Source of the DNA: Phlebotomus papatasi
Taxonomy: Eukaryota; Arthropoda; Insecta; Diptera; Psychodidae
Assembly: GCF_024763615.1 (NCBI RefSeq)
Contig: NC_077224.1
Location: forward strand, 61,018,712-61,082,711
Length of the DNA: 64,000 nucleotides
Direction of reading: 5' to 3'
The notes under the pieces were generated by a model. That model made no database searches. It was not told where the DNA came from and saw only the letters and a list, made by a program, of their open reading frames with translations. The number at the start of each line of letters is the position of its first letter. The first letter of the stretch is position 1. Made by a program: the position numbers and the translations under genes. Below are positions 10,756-23,300 of this stretch, one piece after another.

Positions 10756-12397
10756 AAATCACTCCAGTATTAATGAATATAAAGCAGACCAACTGGACGC
10801 TTTGATCAAAAAGTGTATCGGGGATCTGCTCATTTATCAATTTTGTTAGGAAAATAGATCATTATATTAATATAATTTTTTACTTGAAACTTTTATTAGT
10901 TATCAGGATCCTAAGTCAAATCTCGAACGGTTTTCCTTGAAAATCGAGACTTAATTCAAACACAATTTCAATCCATATTTTTTCGTCAAGGAGGAAAGGT
11001 CATGTAACAGTTTAAAAATAATTTAATAAAAGGATATTGTTACTTTATTAAAAAAATCTATGGATTCAATTTTTTTTTACACAAATTGTCGATTCTATTT
11101 TAAGTTATCTAGTAACGAATATACTGTTTAAAATGCTGTAACTGCCTTTTATTTTACTGTTAATAAATGTAACAAAATTCAGCTGTAGTTTATTACAAAC
11201 TATTTGAAAACTTAATTAAACTTTTCTGTTTAAAGTTTTAAATTTAAACGAACATTTTTTGTTCAAACGATGTAAATTTAGATTTCTTAAAATTTACCAA
11301 TAATCAAAATTTTTGATATACGTCTGAGAAATCATTCAAAATCTAAAAAAAAACAAATCTTCAAAAACTAGATAGTCGTTATCAGTTTAAAAGTTAGCCA
11401 ACCTTACAAGAACTAAGGATTTACTTACAGATAGAAGGCTTTTTTCAAAATATACCCTATAGAAATAATTAGAATCGATTAAATCATATCGCGCTTAAAA
11501 TATGAAAAAATGTTTAAGGACCTTGTTAAAGAAATTTAAGTTAAGGAACTGTTAAAGAAATTAAGAAATTACTCAATGAATTTTTTTGAACGTCGTCATT
11601 CTGTTAGGCTAGGATCGGTTGCAACTCGCGTCACAAAAACAAAAAATAAATAAACTTTTGTAAGTTATATATAGCCTTATACTTAGGAAACATTGTATCC
11701 TTTAGGCATGAAATAAACTTCAAAATTGAAAATTGAATTGAATTGACCTTAAGGAGGTAACACGAAATACAAGGTCAAAAGAAGTCTATATTTTTTATTG
11801 CTTAAATAGATGGATAATGCTATACTAAAACGTACTATAAAAATGTCAGAAACCAATTCGAAGTATTTCCAAAGATACCAAGACGAAAGCAAAAAAGCAC
11901 CAAGAAAGTATAATTTTTTTAAATATTTAAGTACTTTAAATACATATAAATATATGGCAAAAGAAATGGCAAAGCGTCCCAGCTTTGAGGAGTGCTAGAA
12001 CTCACGAGATAGAGCTATCCGTGAATTATATTTTCGCATTCTTTTTGAGTGCATACCAGTTTACTACAGAATAAATTGATTCATAAATTAAAAACAAAAC
12101 AAAACATTCCGAAATAAAAAAAAATGCATGAGAAAAGCACATTTTAGCATGAGCAATAATAATATGGACAAATAAAAAAGTAAATCTGAGAAAGATACAT
12201 CATTAACGGGTACATTACCGATTCATTATCGATTAAGTCCGATGCAGTCGAGTTGGAAATTTCAAGATTTAAAAAAAAAATTAAAATTTAAGCAAATCGA
12301 TTGGAAAATGGTCCCTCCAGTAGTTAAACTTTGACCTTCGAAAATTCGATATCGAAATGTTGTTCGAATATAAATATCTAAGGACAAAATATTCACC
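10756..12397. other. Intergenic DNA, no gene
   Basis: AT-rich DNA after the second acyltransferase gene, with a weak AATATAAA near 10776 as a possible poly(A) signal. GAATTGAATTG-type simple tails near 11725-11745 resemble those of the retrotransposon fragment at 32041-32387. From about 11970 a repeat begins with GGCAAAGCGTCCCAGCTTTG, which also starts the element at 33113-34085. The 62 aa ORF at 11810 lies within repeats and is not credible as a gene. Confidence 0.5.
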
Positions 12398-13550
12398 CTG
12401 ACTACCTCTAAACTAAAACATATTCGAAAATAAAAACATCTAGAAATCGTGTTCGAACCAAACCAATAAAGCAGAAAAACTTGGCTTTGAAGGAGAAGGT
12501 GGGGGTTGGGAGGAAAACGAAAAAAATACTGTCCGAGATAATGTTGATTTATAGGGCGGTCGTCGAAGCCTGAAAGTCGATATCTCTTACCGTTTGGCCT
12601 CTACACAGAAAAAAATATTTTGTAAAATTGTTCGTAAATGTTTGTGAAATCCTATGGAGGACTTACGAAATGCTCGTGAATCATATAACCCACAAACAAG
12701 TTCGTAAAATGTTATACTTTTTTCATAAACATTGTTCGTAAAATGATCATTTGACGAACATTTTTTGTACTTTTACAAAAATTTGTTCGTAAATACACAT
12801 AAAAAATGTTCGTAAAATTTTGTCATTTGTTCGTATTTGTTCGTAAATTTTTGTTTGTCTCGCAAAAATTTACAAACAAATACGAACAAATGACAAAATT
12901 TTACGAACATTTTTTTGTCTGTTTACAAACATTTACGAACAAATGTTTGAAAAAGTACAAAAAATGTTCGTCAAATGATCATGTTACGAACAATGTTTGT
13001 GGAGAAAGTACAAAATATTACAAACTTGTTTGTGGGTTATATGATTCACGAGCATTTCGTAAGTCTGCCATAGTATTTCACAAACATTTACGTACAATTT
13101 TACAAAATATTTTTTTCTGTGTAGAGGCCAAACGGTAAGAGATATCGACTTTCAGGCTTCGACGACCGCCCTATAAATCAACATTATCTCTGACAGTATT
13201 TTTTTCGTTTTCCTCCCAACCCCCACCTTCTCCTTCAAAGCCAAGTTTTTCTGCTTTATTGGTTTGGTTCGAACACGATTTCTAGATGTTTTTATTTTCG
13301 AATATGTTTTAGTTTAGAGGTAGTCAGGGTCACAAGCTTTCGAACAAATAAAAAAGAGTTTTGGAAAATATATGAGAAAGATACATCAGTTACGAGTTAC
13401 TTTACAGATTCATTACCAATTAAGTCCGATGCAGTCGGGTTGGAAATTACAAGATCTTTCAAAAAAAAAATTCAAATTTAATTAAGCAAATCGATCGAAA
13501 AAGAGGCCCTCCAAAGTGGTTAAACCTTGATCTTTGAAAATTCGATATCA
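12175..13550. repeat. Direct repeats flanking the large foldback
   Basis: About 160 bp at 12175-12340 is repeated at 13372-13550. Shared words are GAGAAAGATACATCA, TTAAGTCCGATGCAGTCG and GGTTAAAC/TAGTTAAAC-TTTGA. A third relative lies at 33290-33460. The foldback lies exactly between the two copies, so it was inserted in, or generated from, this repeat family. Confidence 0.65.
12398..13329. repeat. Near-perfect foldback, about 460 bp per arm
   Basis: The arms run from CCCTGACTACCTCTAAAC (12398) inward and from GTTTAGAGGTAGTCAGGG (ending 13329) inward, meeting near 12862. Paired landmarks are CTTGGCTTTGAAGGAGAAGG / CCTTCTCCTTCAAAGCCAAG, GTCGATATCTCTTACCGTTT / AAACGGTAAGAGATATCGAC and TTTACGAACATTTTTT-type blocks on both sides of the centre. 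Only scattered mismatches were seen. The 110 aa ORF at 12806 is a by-product of the TTCGTAA/TTACGAA repetition. A transcript would fold into one long double-stranded hairpin. Confidence 0.88.
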
Positions 13551-14364
13551 AAATATTCCTTTATAAATGATAATGAACCTTTATAAACTTCGTTCCTGAA
13601 TTTAAAAGATTCTATTAAATTTTGTAATATTCCAGCTTTTAGTCCTTATTTAAAATAAATATTTGTCTCACACGAGATATCTGTTTCCAAAATTTCTTCA
13701 TTAAATAACGTTTACAGAATTAGCTAGTTAAGCCTTTAAGGAGTTTTTAATCATAAATTTCTATTTACAGTAAAAAGTCGCCAAATCTATCCAAATAGAT
13801 ATTTACGAATAGTTTCAAAAAAATAAATCAAATCAAAATGCTATAAATTAGCCCTTGCCTTATAATTAATGTTCTAGTATTTTTGAGCATTTTCATAGAA
13901 TAAGCTTTTAAAAAATTATTCAAGAAGCAGATTTTCCTTTCAGAGAGAGAAAAATTGTATTCAGTATAATTCTCAAGTTTTTTGAAAGCTCGTAAGAAAA
14001 TAAAACCCTCGCTTTCCTACATATTGCCCCTTGTTCCCCTATAAACAACAAAACCTAAAAACCCATAAAAGTCTGGAATCCGGATAAAGATTCTAGTAGT
14101 TTACAAAACTATCACATGACCTTCTCCTCTTAATAATAATCGGAACGCGACGATTTAGCATTGGCGAATACCAATAGTTACGAGTGTTCTTAGTAATTGA
14201 ATTTCCAACACTTTTTGATCAAACGCCTGAATGTTGAACATAAGCAAAACATTCCAATATATGGGATGGGAATAAATGACGAATTGTAGTGAAATTAGTC
14301 ATAAATTTTTCTTCAGAATATTTGTTTTAATCCCAATTCTATGTCAACTGGCAAAATGTTTGAT
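13551..14364. other. Intergenic DNA downstream of EPT1
   Basis: AT-rich sequence with no ORF or repeat that I recognise. The part nearest 14364 includes the 3' UTR of the minus-strand gene that follows. Confidence 0.5.
14326..14331 (-). terminator. Probable poly(A) signal ATTAAA of EPT1
   Basis: TTTAAT on the plus strand is ATTAAA on the minus strand, 34 bp beyond the TGA stop of the ethanolaminephosphotransferase gene. It is the nearest canonical variant downstream. Confidence 0.45.
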
Positions 14365-17300
14365 TCATTTCAATTTCACTGTATTCCTATTGATTTCTCT
14401 TACTTGGAAGCATTTGATATTGAAGTGATGGCACATTTCTCGCACCTGTAGAGACATTGAGGAGACAAAAGAGAGAAATTGAGGCGTAAGTAAACTGATA
14501 TGATGTAGTTCATCAGGATGAATAGAAATTTGATGGAACTTTACGTACCACACACGTGCCATAATGTATATGGGCAGCTGTTGATATTCCTGTGATTACG
14601 TACACGATGGCCAGTTCAATGGTAGCCGTGAAGCGAATATGGAGGGCATTGTAGAACGGAAATGTTGACACTCCAGTAACCACAAGGAGCAGCCACAACA
14701 ATCCGTTCCAGCAGTCTGTCCGCGTGTCGGACATTTGGGCAACAATCAATCGGCACTGTGGAGATTCAATCAAATATTGAACAGTGTTACTATGTGCATG
14801 GATGAGGACACTTCTTAATTAAAATTTCAGTGTTCATAGAGTAACAGGATGAAAATTGAATTTAGATCCAGGATCAAAAGATCTTACTCCCATGGACACT
14901 GCAATGTTTGCACCTACTTAATGAGACCATTAAACGTTTCTTCAATTGCAATTGAAGGAATTTTCACGCAAAGAAAAGCAATTTCATTGAATGATTGTGT
15001 CTCAAAGGAACAGGAAATTAAATGGCTGCAAAGGATGTTTTTAGGTCATTGCACTTACATTGTCGCAGGAATTACACCATTTGATGTAGCACAATTGAGC
15101 AGTAAAATACCACAATGCAAGACAATTACAAAAAAGCCATTTTGTAATTTTTTAATTAATTAAAATCGACCAAGAAAAATCGAAATATAAATTTTAATGG
15201 CTCGGGCACACCTTTTAGACCAAGAAAATTTCACGAAGTCGAATTTCGGATTCCTTTCTTTTTCACATGTTTTGCATATGTCTATCTCATTCTCTCGCAC
15301 TCTTCTTCTTCTTTTGAACATCACTCTAAATTCAATTTAGCTCAATCGAATTTTGTATGCGAAAGAATGAGATAGTCATATGCAAAACATGTGAAAAAGA
15401 AAGGGATTTGAATTTCGAGTTCATGGAATTTTCCTGATCTAAAAGCTGTGCCAGAGCTATAACTAATCAGAATAATGCACTAGAGACACTAAAAATAGAT
15501 TGTTCAAGTTTTGAAATTAGTAAATTAATTTGGAATTAAGAAATTTAAAAAAAATTAAAGGTTCGCCGTTAAATATACGTCTTAACGGTCTCTGAATTTA
15601 TATTCTTTAGTCAGTAACAACCTAATGGACCCGACACACCTTTTAGACCAGTAAAATTTCATGAAATCAAAATTTACATATCTCACGTGTTTTGCATGTG
15701 ACTATCCCATTCTTTCTCATACAAAATTCGATTGAGCTAAATTGAATTTGGAGTGATATTTGAGAGAAGAAAAAGAGTGCGAGAAAATGAGATAGACATA
15801 TACAAAACAAGTGAGAAAGAAAGGGATGCGAATTTCGACTTCACGAAATTTTCCTGACCTAAAAGGTGTGCCGTAGCCATAATGACTTCAGCATACCTTT
15901 TAGGTCAAGAAAATTTCATAAAATCGAAATTCACATCCCATTCTTTCTTAGAAGTTCTGTATATGCCTATCCTACTCTTCCACACTCTTCTTCTTCCTTT
16001 GAACATTACACTAAATCAAATTTAGTTCAGTCCAATTTTGGGTTCAAAAGAGCGAAATAGACTTGTACAAATCTTGTGAGATAGAAAGGAACGTGAATTT
16101 CGACTTTATGAAATTTTACCGATCTAAAAGATGTGTCAGAGGCACAAAATTTTAAATTATTTACCGACCAAATTTGATTTTTTTATCGATCAGGCACATC
16201 TTTTAGGTCAGGAAAATTTCATGAAATCAAAATTTACATCCCTTTCTTTCTCAATCGTTTTTGCATATATCTATCTCATACTTTTGCACTCCAAATTAGG
16301 TTGAGCTAAATTTAATTTGTTATGATGTTTAAAAAAAGAAGAAGAGTGGAAAAGAGTGAGATAGACATATGCAATAGGTTTGAGAAAGAAAGGAATGCGA
16401 ATTTCGACTTCATGAAATTTTCCTGATCCAAATGATGTGCCGGGGCCATTAAATTTATTTTTTTTACTGCTACAGTGTTAATACTTAAATTCAAATGGAC
16501 AGGGTCAAAGGAACACCTCTTCAATAGGGATTACTCGTTGGCTGTTTTGTTAAAATATTGGATTTCATTTTAATGTATCTAATAAAATGCAAGTATACTC
16601 TGATGTTTGTTAATCTACCTTTTAAAATAAGGAAGTGTGTTCAAATTTCAAATCCCAAATGTTACTCAAAGAGTGTCAATAGGTGTTCCTTTCACCCTTA
16701 TTTAAAAAATATTGGGACCTCAGTATAAAAATTGTAATATCAAAATATATTACGCAAATGTTGGAGAAGATCGTGCCGAAGCAGACAAAGAGCATTCGTG
16801 GATCAAGTGTAGCTATGTTGTTTATCGAGAAGAGCAACCAGAAATGGGAGATGGCAAAGAGGCCGGCCAGAGGCATCAGGGGACGTATCGCCTCGAGCAA
16901 GGGTCTCATCTTTCCCGTACGTTCCTTGTACGATCTATAGATGTTCCGTATGATAACTGGATAGTTTGTGATAATAGCCGAAACGACGAGAAGCAGAATA
17001 AATGCATCTGCTGGACAGTATTGACCCAAAATTGGTTCACGCCAGATCCATGGACCAACAAAGAATGTCAAGGTTAGGACAATTGTGAGACCCTGTCAAT
17101 TGAATAGAAAATAACTTAGTAAATTAGAAATACCCGTTAAAAATCATTGTTCTTACCCACATAGTGAAATCATAGCCCCATGGTAGGAACATAACACCTG
17201 TGTTGTACTTCTCGAAGTGAGTGAGGTAAAAGTTGATGAAGATGACATAGGAGAGCACATAGAACATTCGCATCGGTGGAAGGTCCGTCTCACCAAATAA

Positions 17301-20300
17301 AGTGAACATGTAGATTGGAATAAAGGCCGTGGAATAGGAGTCCAATCCATGATCAAAAAGTTCTCCTAAAGGTCCACTAGTACCTGTTCTTCTAGCTTGC
17401 TTCCCATCGATACCATCTAGGTTGTACGCTAGAAAAATTCCTATGGCTGCTGTTAGCCAAACCCACCGTGGAATGGGATTTATCTGTATTTATAAATTCA
17501 TATCTTATAGCATTGGTTAACATTACTGTATTAATAATTTATTTAAAGGAGATTTTGAAGTGTGATCTTTCTTACGAACGATTTTAGACCACGCCCACTT
17601 ATAATTAAAGTTCAGTCGGATTGAGTTAAAAAATGGGCGTGACTTAAACAGTTTCATGGGCAGAGCTTTTTTGGGAGGTCTCATACTTGTCAGATTTCTA
17701 ACTAAATTCCTTTTATGAACGATTTTAGACCACAATTAATTTTAAATTTAATTATGCAAACCTGAGACAGTGGGCGTGGTTTAAATGCTTAATCGACCGA
17801 AACACATTTCGAATGGCAACTCTTATAATTTAGGAACATATTGAACTTACGTCTTCGTCTGCTGCTTTAAAATCGTAGTCATAATAGCCTATTAGGACGA
17901 ATGTGGCCACTGTCAGAAGGAAACCCGTAAAGGTGATCAAATTTGGTGCTAACCAGCGTGGAAAGAATTTAACGCACCAATTCCAAAAAGGATGCATCAC
18001 ATAAACGGACAACAGACTTGTGTCCACGCTGTTGTACTGCAAGTAGTAAAAACGGAACATAAAACAGCATGTCAACAACTCTCATTTGTTTACTTCATTA
18101 ATCTACTGGAATAGAATTCCACATAAAAAAAATTATCGTTATCACAAGATAATAAAATTTTCATCACACTCTTTCACTCAAAAAAAAATAGAGAGTATGA
18201 TTATGAAACGGGAAGATTGTCCAACTGTCTCTGAAAGAGTTTAAGCATGTTTTCTTTTTTTCCCACTAGGAAATTATGAGACCACTTTTCGAGATAATGC
18301 CACATTGACTATAATATTGTGAACTGATAGAAGGTCAGAGGTGACAGACGCCAATGACTTCTCATAGGAAAATAAGAGAAAATTTATACACAACATTTTG
18401 CAGCACTGAAATTCCTCAACAGCGAATTGGTTTTCAATAATATTATTTAAAATAAATGTTAATTTGAAATATGGCGAAAAAATACATTCTGTATAATTAA
18501 AATTTCTGAGATTTTTTTAAACTGATTATTACGTAATAAATAAATTAAAATATTAGAAATATGAATTAGTAGAAACAACTATCCATCTAAATCAAAGCTT
18601 AGACTATCTCGCTCACTCATCCGTAATTATTAAACAAATGTTCATAAAACAAGAGTAATTGTATGATGATCATAAAATGATTAAAAATGCTATCACACTT
18701 TCCAGTAGCTTTCAAGTTGAAGTATATTTTTTTTACAATTTTATCAAGAATTTTATTTGTCTCTCTTGCTTGGTTTGAATTCGCACCTTAAAGATATATT
18801 GTATTGCTTAATAAAATAAAACATAAACAAAGTCTACGTCCTAGATTTTGTTAATAAAATATTTATGGATTAATAGACTTCGCAAATTTCTAGAATTTCT
18901 ATAATAAAATTAAAATATTGTTTTAACGGTTTTACCATTCAAATACCTTCTGATAAAACCGATAAAACCCAATTGTGGTGGAATTGGTAAAAAAATACTC
19001 CTTATACATTAAAGTTGTAGGTTTTTTAGTTACAAAATTTTGTTTAAAACATAATTAACGTAAAATTTCCACTTCACGTCTACTTTACTTATATTTAAAC
19101 GTATTGAAAATATTGTAGTTTAAACTTAAGATATTGGAGCTCATACATTCTGTTCCAAATTGCAAGCACTCCCCTATTTACTTCAGAATTAAATTTTCTC
19201 CTATAGTTGAACTTGAAAGGTTTTTGAATTTGTTTTTCTTATTTTTTATACAATTTGAAAGTCATTATTTTATTATAAAATATGAATTTTTTAAAACCCT
19301 TAAAAAGTATCTATTTTAAGATTTTCTCCGGTTTTTCTTCCTTGCTATGAAATATTAAAAATATATACATATAAAAAATATTATTATTTTTTTAATTTAA
19401 TTTTTTTTTGCAAATGCGAATTACGCCAGCTAATTAGAGACTGTTTCGGCGAGGCGACTATTCATTAAGGCAGAATCACATTGACAGTAAAATGCTCTCC
19501 GTATTTCGTTAATTTACGCATTTTCATTGCAATTCTTACGCAAATTGTCAATTACCGTATTACCTTATCTCGTACTCGGTGGCACTAGGTGAAAATAATA
19601 TAAGAAAATTGAATAAATAAAACGAAAATTCGATAAACGGTGAGCAAAAAAAACTGTAAAAGAAATTAATCGTAATGGAATTAATAATTAATGGAAAATT
19701 TGCGTAAAAATTGCAATGAAAGTACGTAAATTAACGAAATACGGTGAGGCTACAGCAAGCATTTTACTGTCAATGTGATTCTGCCCTTAATCCGAAGTTG
19801 TGCGTTTTTTGTTTCTTTTTTTTTCAAGAAAATATTGATGCACTTTAAATATGTATGTGGGAATGAAATTGGAATTTGGAATGATTTCACTGGGAACGTA
19901 GTACCCGGTCAGTAGAACAAATAACATTATAGAGTTCTGTTCAAGGGAGGAGACGTGATGAAGTTGCATAGTACTGAATTAAACCATTTATTAAATTAAA
20001 AGGAGAGTTTTCCCTCGATATCCTCCTTTCCCAAATCCTACATGGGGGCTCAACCGGGATGGGGGTAGAATATTGCTGGGAAAAATAAAAACGACGTGGA
20101 ATTTTGAGGAGGCCGATAAAAAAAATGAGTGGAGAAAAACGATGAAAAATTAATGAAAAGACGTGATATGAAGTAGAAGACGTAAAAAGAACAATTATAG
20201 GTGAAAAGACGGTGCAAAAGCACAAGAAGTGAGAACGAAGAGTTACGAAGACGAAAGACGGCAACTGCTGAAGAGTTACAAGAAGACGAAAGACCATAAC

Positions 20301-23300
20301 TGCGGAAGAGTTACAAGAAGACGAAAGACGGTAACTGCTAAAGAGTTGCAAGAAGACGAAAGACGGTATCTGCTGAAGAGGTACAAGAAGACGAAAGACG
20401 GTATCTGCTGAAGAGGTACAAGAAGACGAAAGACGGCAACTGCTGAAGAGTTACAAGAACACGAAAGACGATAACTGTAGAACGAATTACGAAAGATGAG
20501 AAGCTTTAAGGAATTGATTACTTGTCTTACCAAGTGTGGACTTGTGAAAGAATGTGAGAAAAGAAATTTGCCTTGCAATGGGAAGAAAATGGATCTTGCA
20601 CAACGAATTGTGCAATATGACGAATTATTGGACTTTTTGACGAAGAAAGGACTTATCAATCAATGCGTGAAGAGAAATTTGTCTTGTCATGGAAAAGAAG
20701 AAGAGCTTGCACTGCGCATTGTGCAACATGATGAAGCTTTAATTGATTTCCAGAAGAGTGAACTAAAGATCAATGAAGAAAAGGGTGTCTCAATGATTCT
20801 TCAAGTGTTGGTACAGGACAAACATGAAGATGAAACTCCAAATATGGAGAATACGAAGGAAGAAATTTTTGATGATGACAATTGGATTATGCAGATTCGA
20901 TGTGACGAATATGTGAATGATAAGGAGAAATTGGTTGATGAAGCTGAAGCTAAAGATGTCTACGACGAGTATGAAGATGAAACTAATAAGACGGAAATGA
21001 AGATACAGCTGAAGACGAAACAGCGAAAGAATGGAGAAACTTTGAAAATTTCAAGAAGGAAGGACACAAGACAAGTAATCTACCGAAAGGATACAAGACC
21101 GTTAAACATTACCAAAATGGACAGAAGACGAAAGAAGAAGTGGGGAGTGATCTTTTCATGCTTGGGAATTGCTGTAACACCATGCAACGCTGGAGACTCG
21201 ATGATTGCTCTTGATGATGATAAAAGTTTAATGAAGATTGACTCTGAAGTTGTCCGGGGGTCAACTTATTGTCAGGAAGGGCCGTGTGGGAATGAAATTG
21301 GAATTTGGAATGATTTCACTGGGAACGTAGTACCCGGTCAGTAGAACAAATGGGTCCCGGTCAAAATCCCGAAAGCCAAAATCCCGAAAGCCAAAATCCC
21401 GAACGCCAAAATCCCGAAAGCCAAAATCCCGAATGGGCCAAAATCCCGAAAGCCAAAATCCCGAATTCTTAAAAGTGTCATAGCTACTCCTGCGATTTCA
21501 CTCGCGCTTACTGGAGGCAAAGGGAAATCTTCTGTGTCTTGGAAAATTATTTTAAACATTTTCCTTCATATAATTTCATCCCTTTCAGGATTTTAAAAAT
21601 TCGGGATTTTGGCTTTCGGGATTTTGTCTTTCGGGATTTTGGCCTTTTCGGGATTTTGGCGTTCGGGATTTTGGCTTTCGGGATTTTGGCTTTCGGGATT
21701 ATGGCTGCCACCGGAACAAATAACATTATAGAGTTCTGTTCAAGGGAGGAGACGTGATGAAGTTGCATAGTACTGAATTAAACCATTTATTAAATTAAAA
21801 GGAGAGTTTTCCCTCGATATCCTCCTTTTTGAATCCTACATGTATAAACTATAAAAATATACCAAAAACTTTATGAATCTTGGTTGTTCCCACTGTTTCC
21901 GAAAAAATTGCAAAAATCACCCAATTTTTGACTTTTTTATTCTGACTCCCCCCTTAAACATCCGATTTTAGTTTTAAAATTTTACTCATTTTCAATATGT
22001 AGCCCAGAAGGATCTATTATCGATTATGAATATCAAAAGGAACGCTAATACAGATGGATAATAAAGATAATAAATAAAAGGAAATCTTTAAAATGTATTA
22101 AATTTTAAAATCAATAAATTGTGCAAAATTAAATGAGGTACATTACGCTGAAAATGGCTTTCCACAGAAAATATTAGTAATTTGAACTTAAAAATCACGA
22201 TATAAATTGGCGGTTAAAATAATAAAACCAGCCTGCAAAGCTTTTTGTTTTGCTTTTGTATGTTTTCCCTATTTTCCTAATTTGTTTAAAAAATTTTAAT
22301 GTAGATCTGAAAATAAGGTGCTGTTTGGTCGCCAGACATCTATGTTTTGTACAGTATACGTCAATAATAAAATTCAGTCCACACAAGAAAATAGGTAAAT
22401 TGTCATTTATATAGTTTCTAAATAGCTTTTATACAGCTTTATTTCCACTTAATTAATTTATAGACAACATTCATTTTTTTTTGAATGTAAGTTTTTAATG
22501 GAAGTTTTTGCAGGGGTAGTCTTATTATTTTAGCTGCCACTGTATGTGTACGACGTATACGACAGTGCTTTCTAGAAACGATGATTAATTATTATTTTAC
22601 AAATTGTGTTGTCCAAACAGAATTTCACTATTGACATGGTGCTATAGCAATAAAAAATGAACATGTTTCTTTAGCACGTTGCTGTTCTCAAGTGCTTCTG
22701 CATTATCGACATTTTTCTCTGTATTAGTTCCTGTCTCGACTGTTTTCCACAGTCCACGTTGTGGTTCAGAACCTACAAACAGTCGAGACAGGAACCAACA
22801 CAAAGAAAATGTCGATTACGTAGAACCACTTGAGAACAGTAAAATGCTAAAAAAAACATCTTCATTTTTCATTGGAATAGCAATTTTATTCTGTTAAATA
22901 TGAAAACCTTCCCAGCGAGCACAGTTAGTTGAAAAAGGCAGTGTTTTCAGCATAATTTTGCTAAATCGATCAGGAAAAATACGCTGACCGCGGTCAGCAG
23001 TTTTCGAACAAAAAGTGCTAACCAAATATATAGAAATGACACTAGGGTAACGTGTGGTATTTCGGGACACTTTTTAGCACTTTCAAGTTTCAAGCAGCTT
23101 AACGACTTTTCAAATTATTCTTCTCTTTGCTTATATAAATATTTATATTCCTTATTCTATATAAAAAAAACGTTCCTACCGAAAAATGTTAAAAAATGCA
23201 TATTTTTTTTACACAAAATAGCAAAAAATGTAAAGAAGTAATAATGGTATATTTCGGGACAGGCAAAAGTGGCTATTATGCAAATAAATTTCACTGAGCC

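Larger units (their letters stand above)
19856..21840 (+). mobile_element. Short non-autonomous LTR retroelement carrying a SAP-motif ORF
   Basis: Two LTRs of 187 and 186 bp (the second after removing an inserted element) start TGTGGGAATG and end AATCCTACA. The 4 bp TGTA flanks both outer edges (19852-19855, 21841-21844), as a target duplication. A primer-binding site starts with TGG directly after the left LTR, and a purine stretch (AGGAAGGG) precedes the right LTR. The internal region is only 1.24 kb. It holds a 35 bp tandem array and one ORF, with no protease, reverse transcriptase or integrase. It sits in EPT1 intron 1, opposite to the host gene. Confidence 0.85.

Noticed and set aside
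12806..13138. 110 aa ORF rich in CLF and TNK repeats
   Set aside because: It spans the centre of the palindrome and its repetition comes from TTCGTAA/TTACGAA words; not a gene.
14361..14367. TGA stop of EPT1 as a selenocysteine codon, as in vertebrate SELENOI
   Set aside because: The codons after TGA end within six residues and lack the conserved C-terminal tail; no SECIS was recognised. An ordinary stop fits.
15205..16442. CRISPR-like or satellite array
   Set aside because: Units are about 250 bp palindromes with unequal spacers, typical of MITEs in a eukaryotic intron.
16676..16753. Continuation of EPT1 exon 4 to the stop at 16676
   Set aside because: The family sequence continues instead in the exon at 14549-14755, and a GTAATA donor with matching phase lies at 16753.
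16683..17077. Plus-strand ORFs of 85 and 121 aa
   Set aside because: Antisense shadows of EPT1 exon 4.
20229..20411. 60 aa Lys/Arg-rich ORF before the SAP-motif frame
   Set aside because: Made entirely of the 35 bp array, whose period shifts frame each unit.
21338..21768. ORFs with GILAFGILAFG and KAKIPKAKIP repeats
   Set aside because: Arise from the CAAAATCCCGAAAGC tandem units of the inserted MITE.
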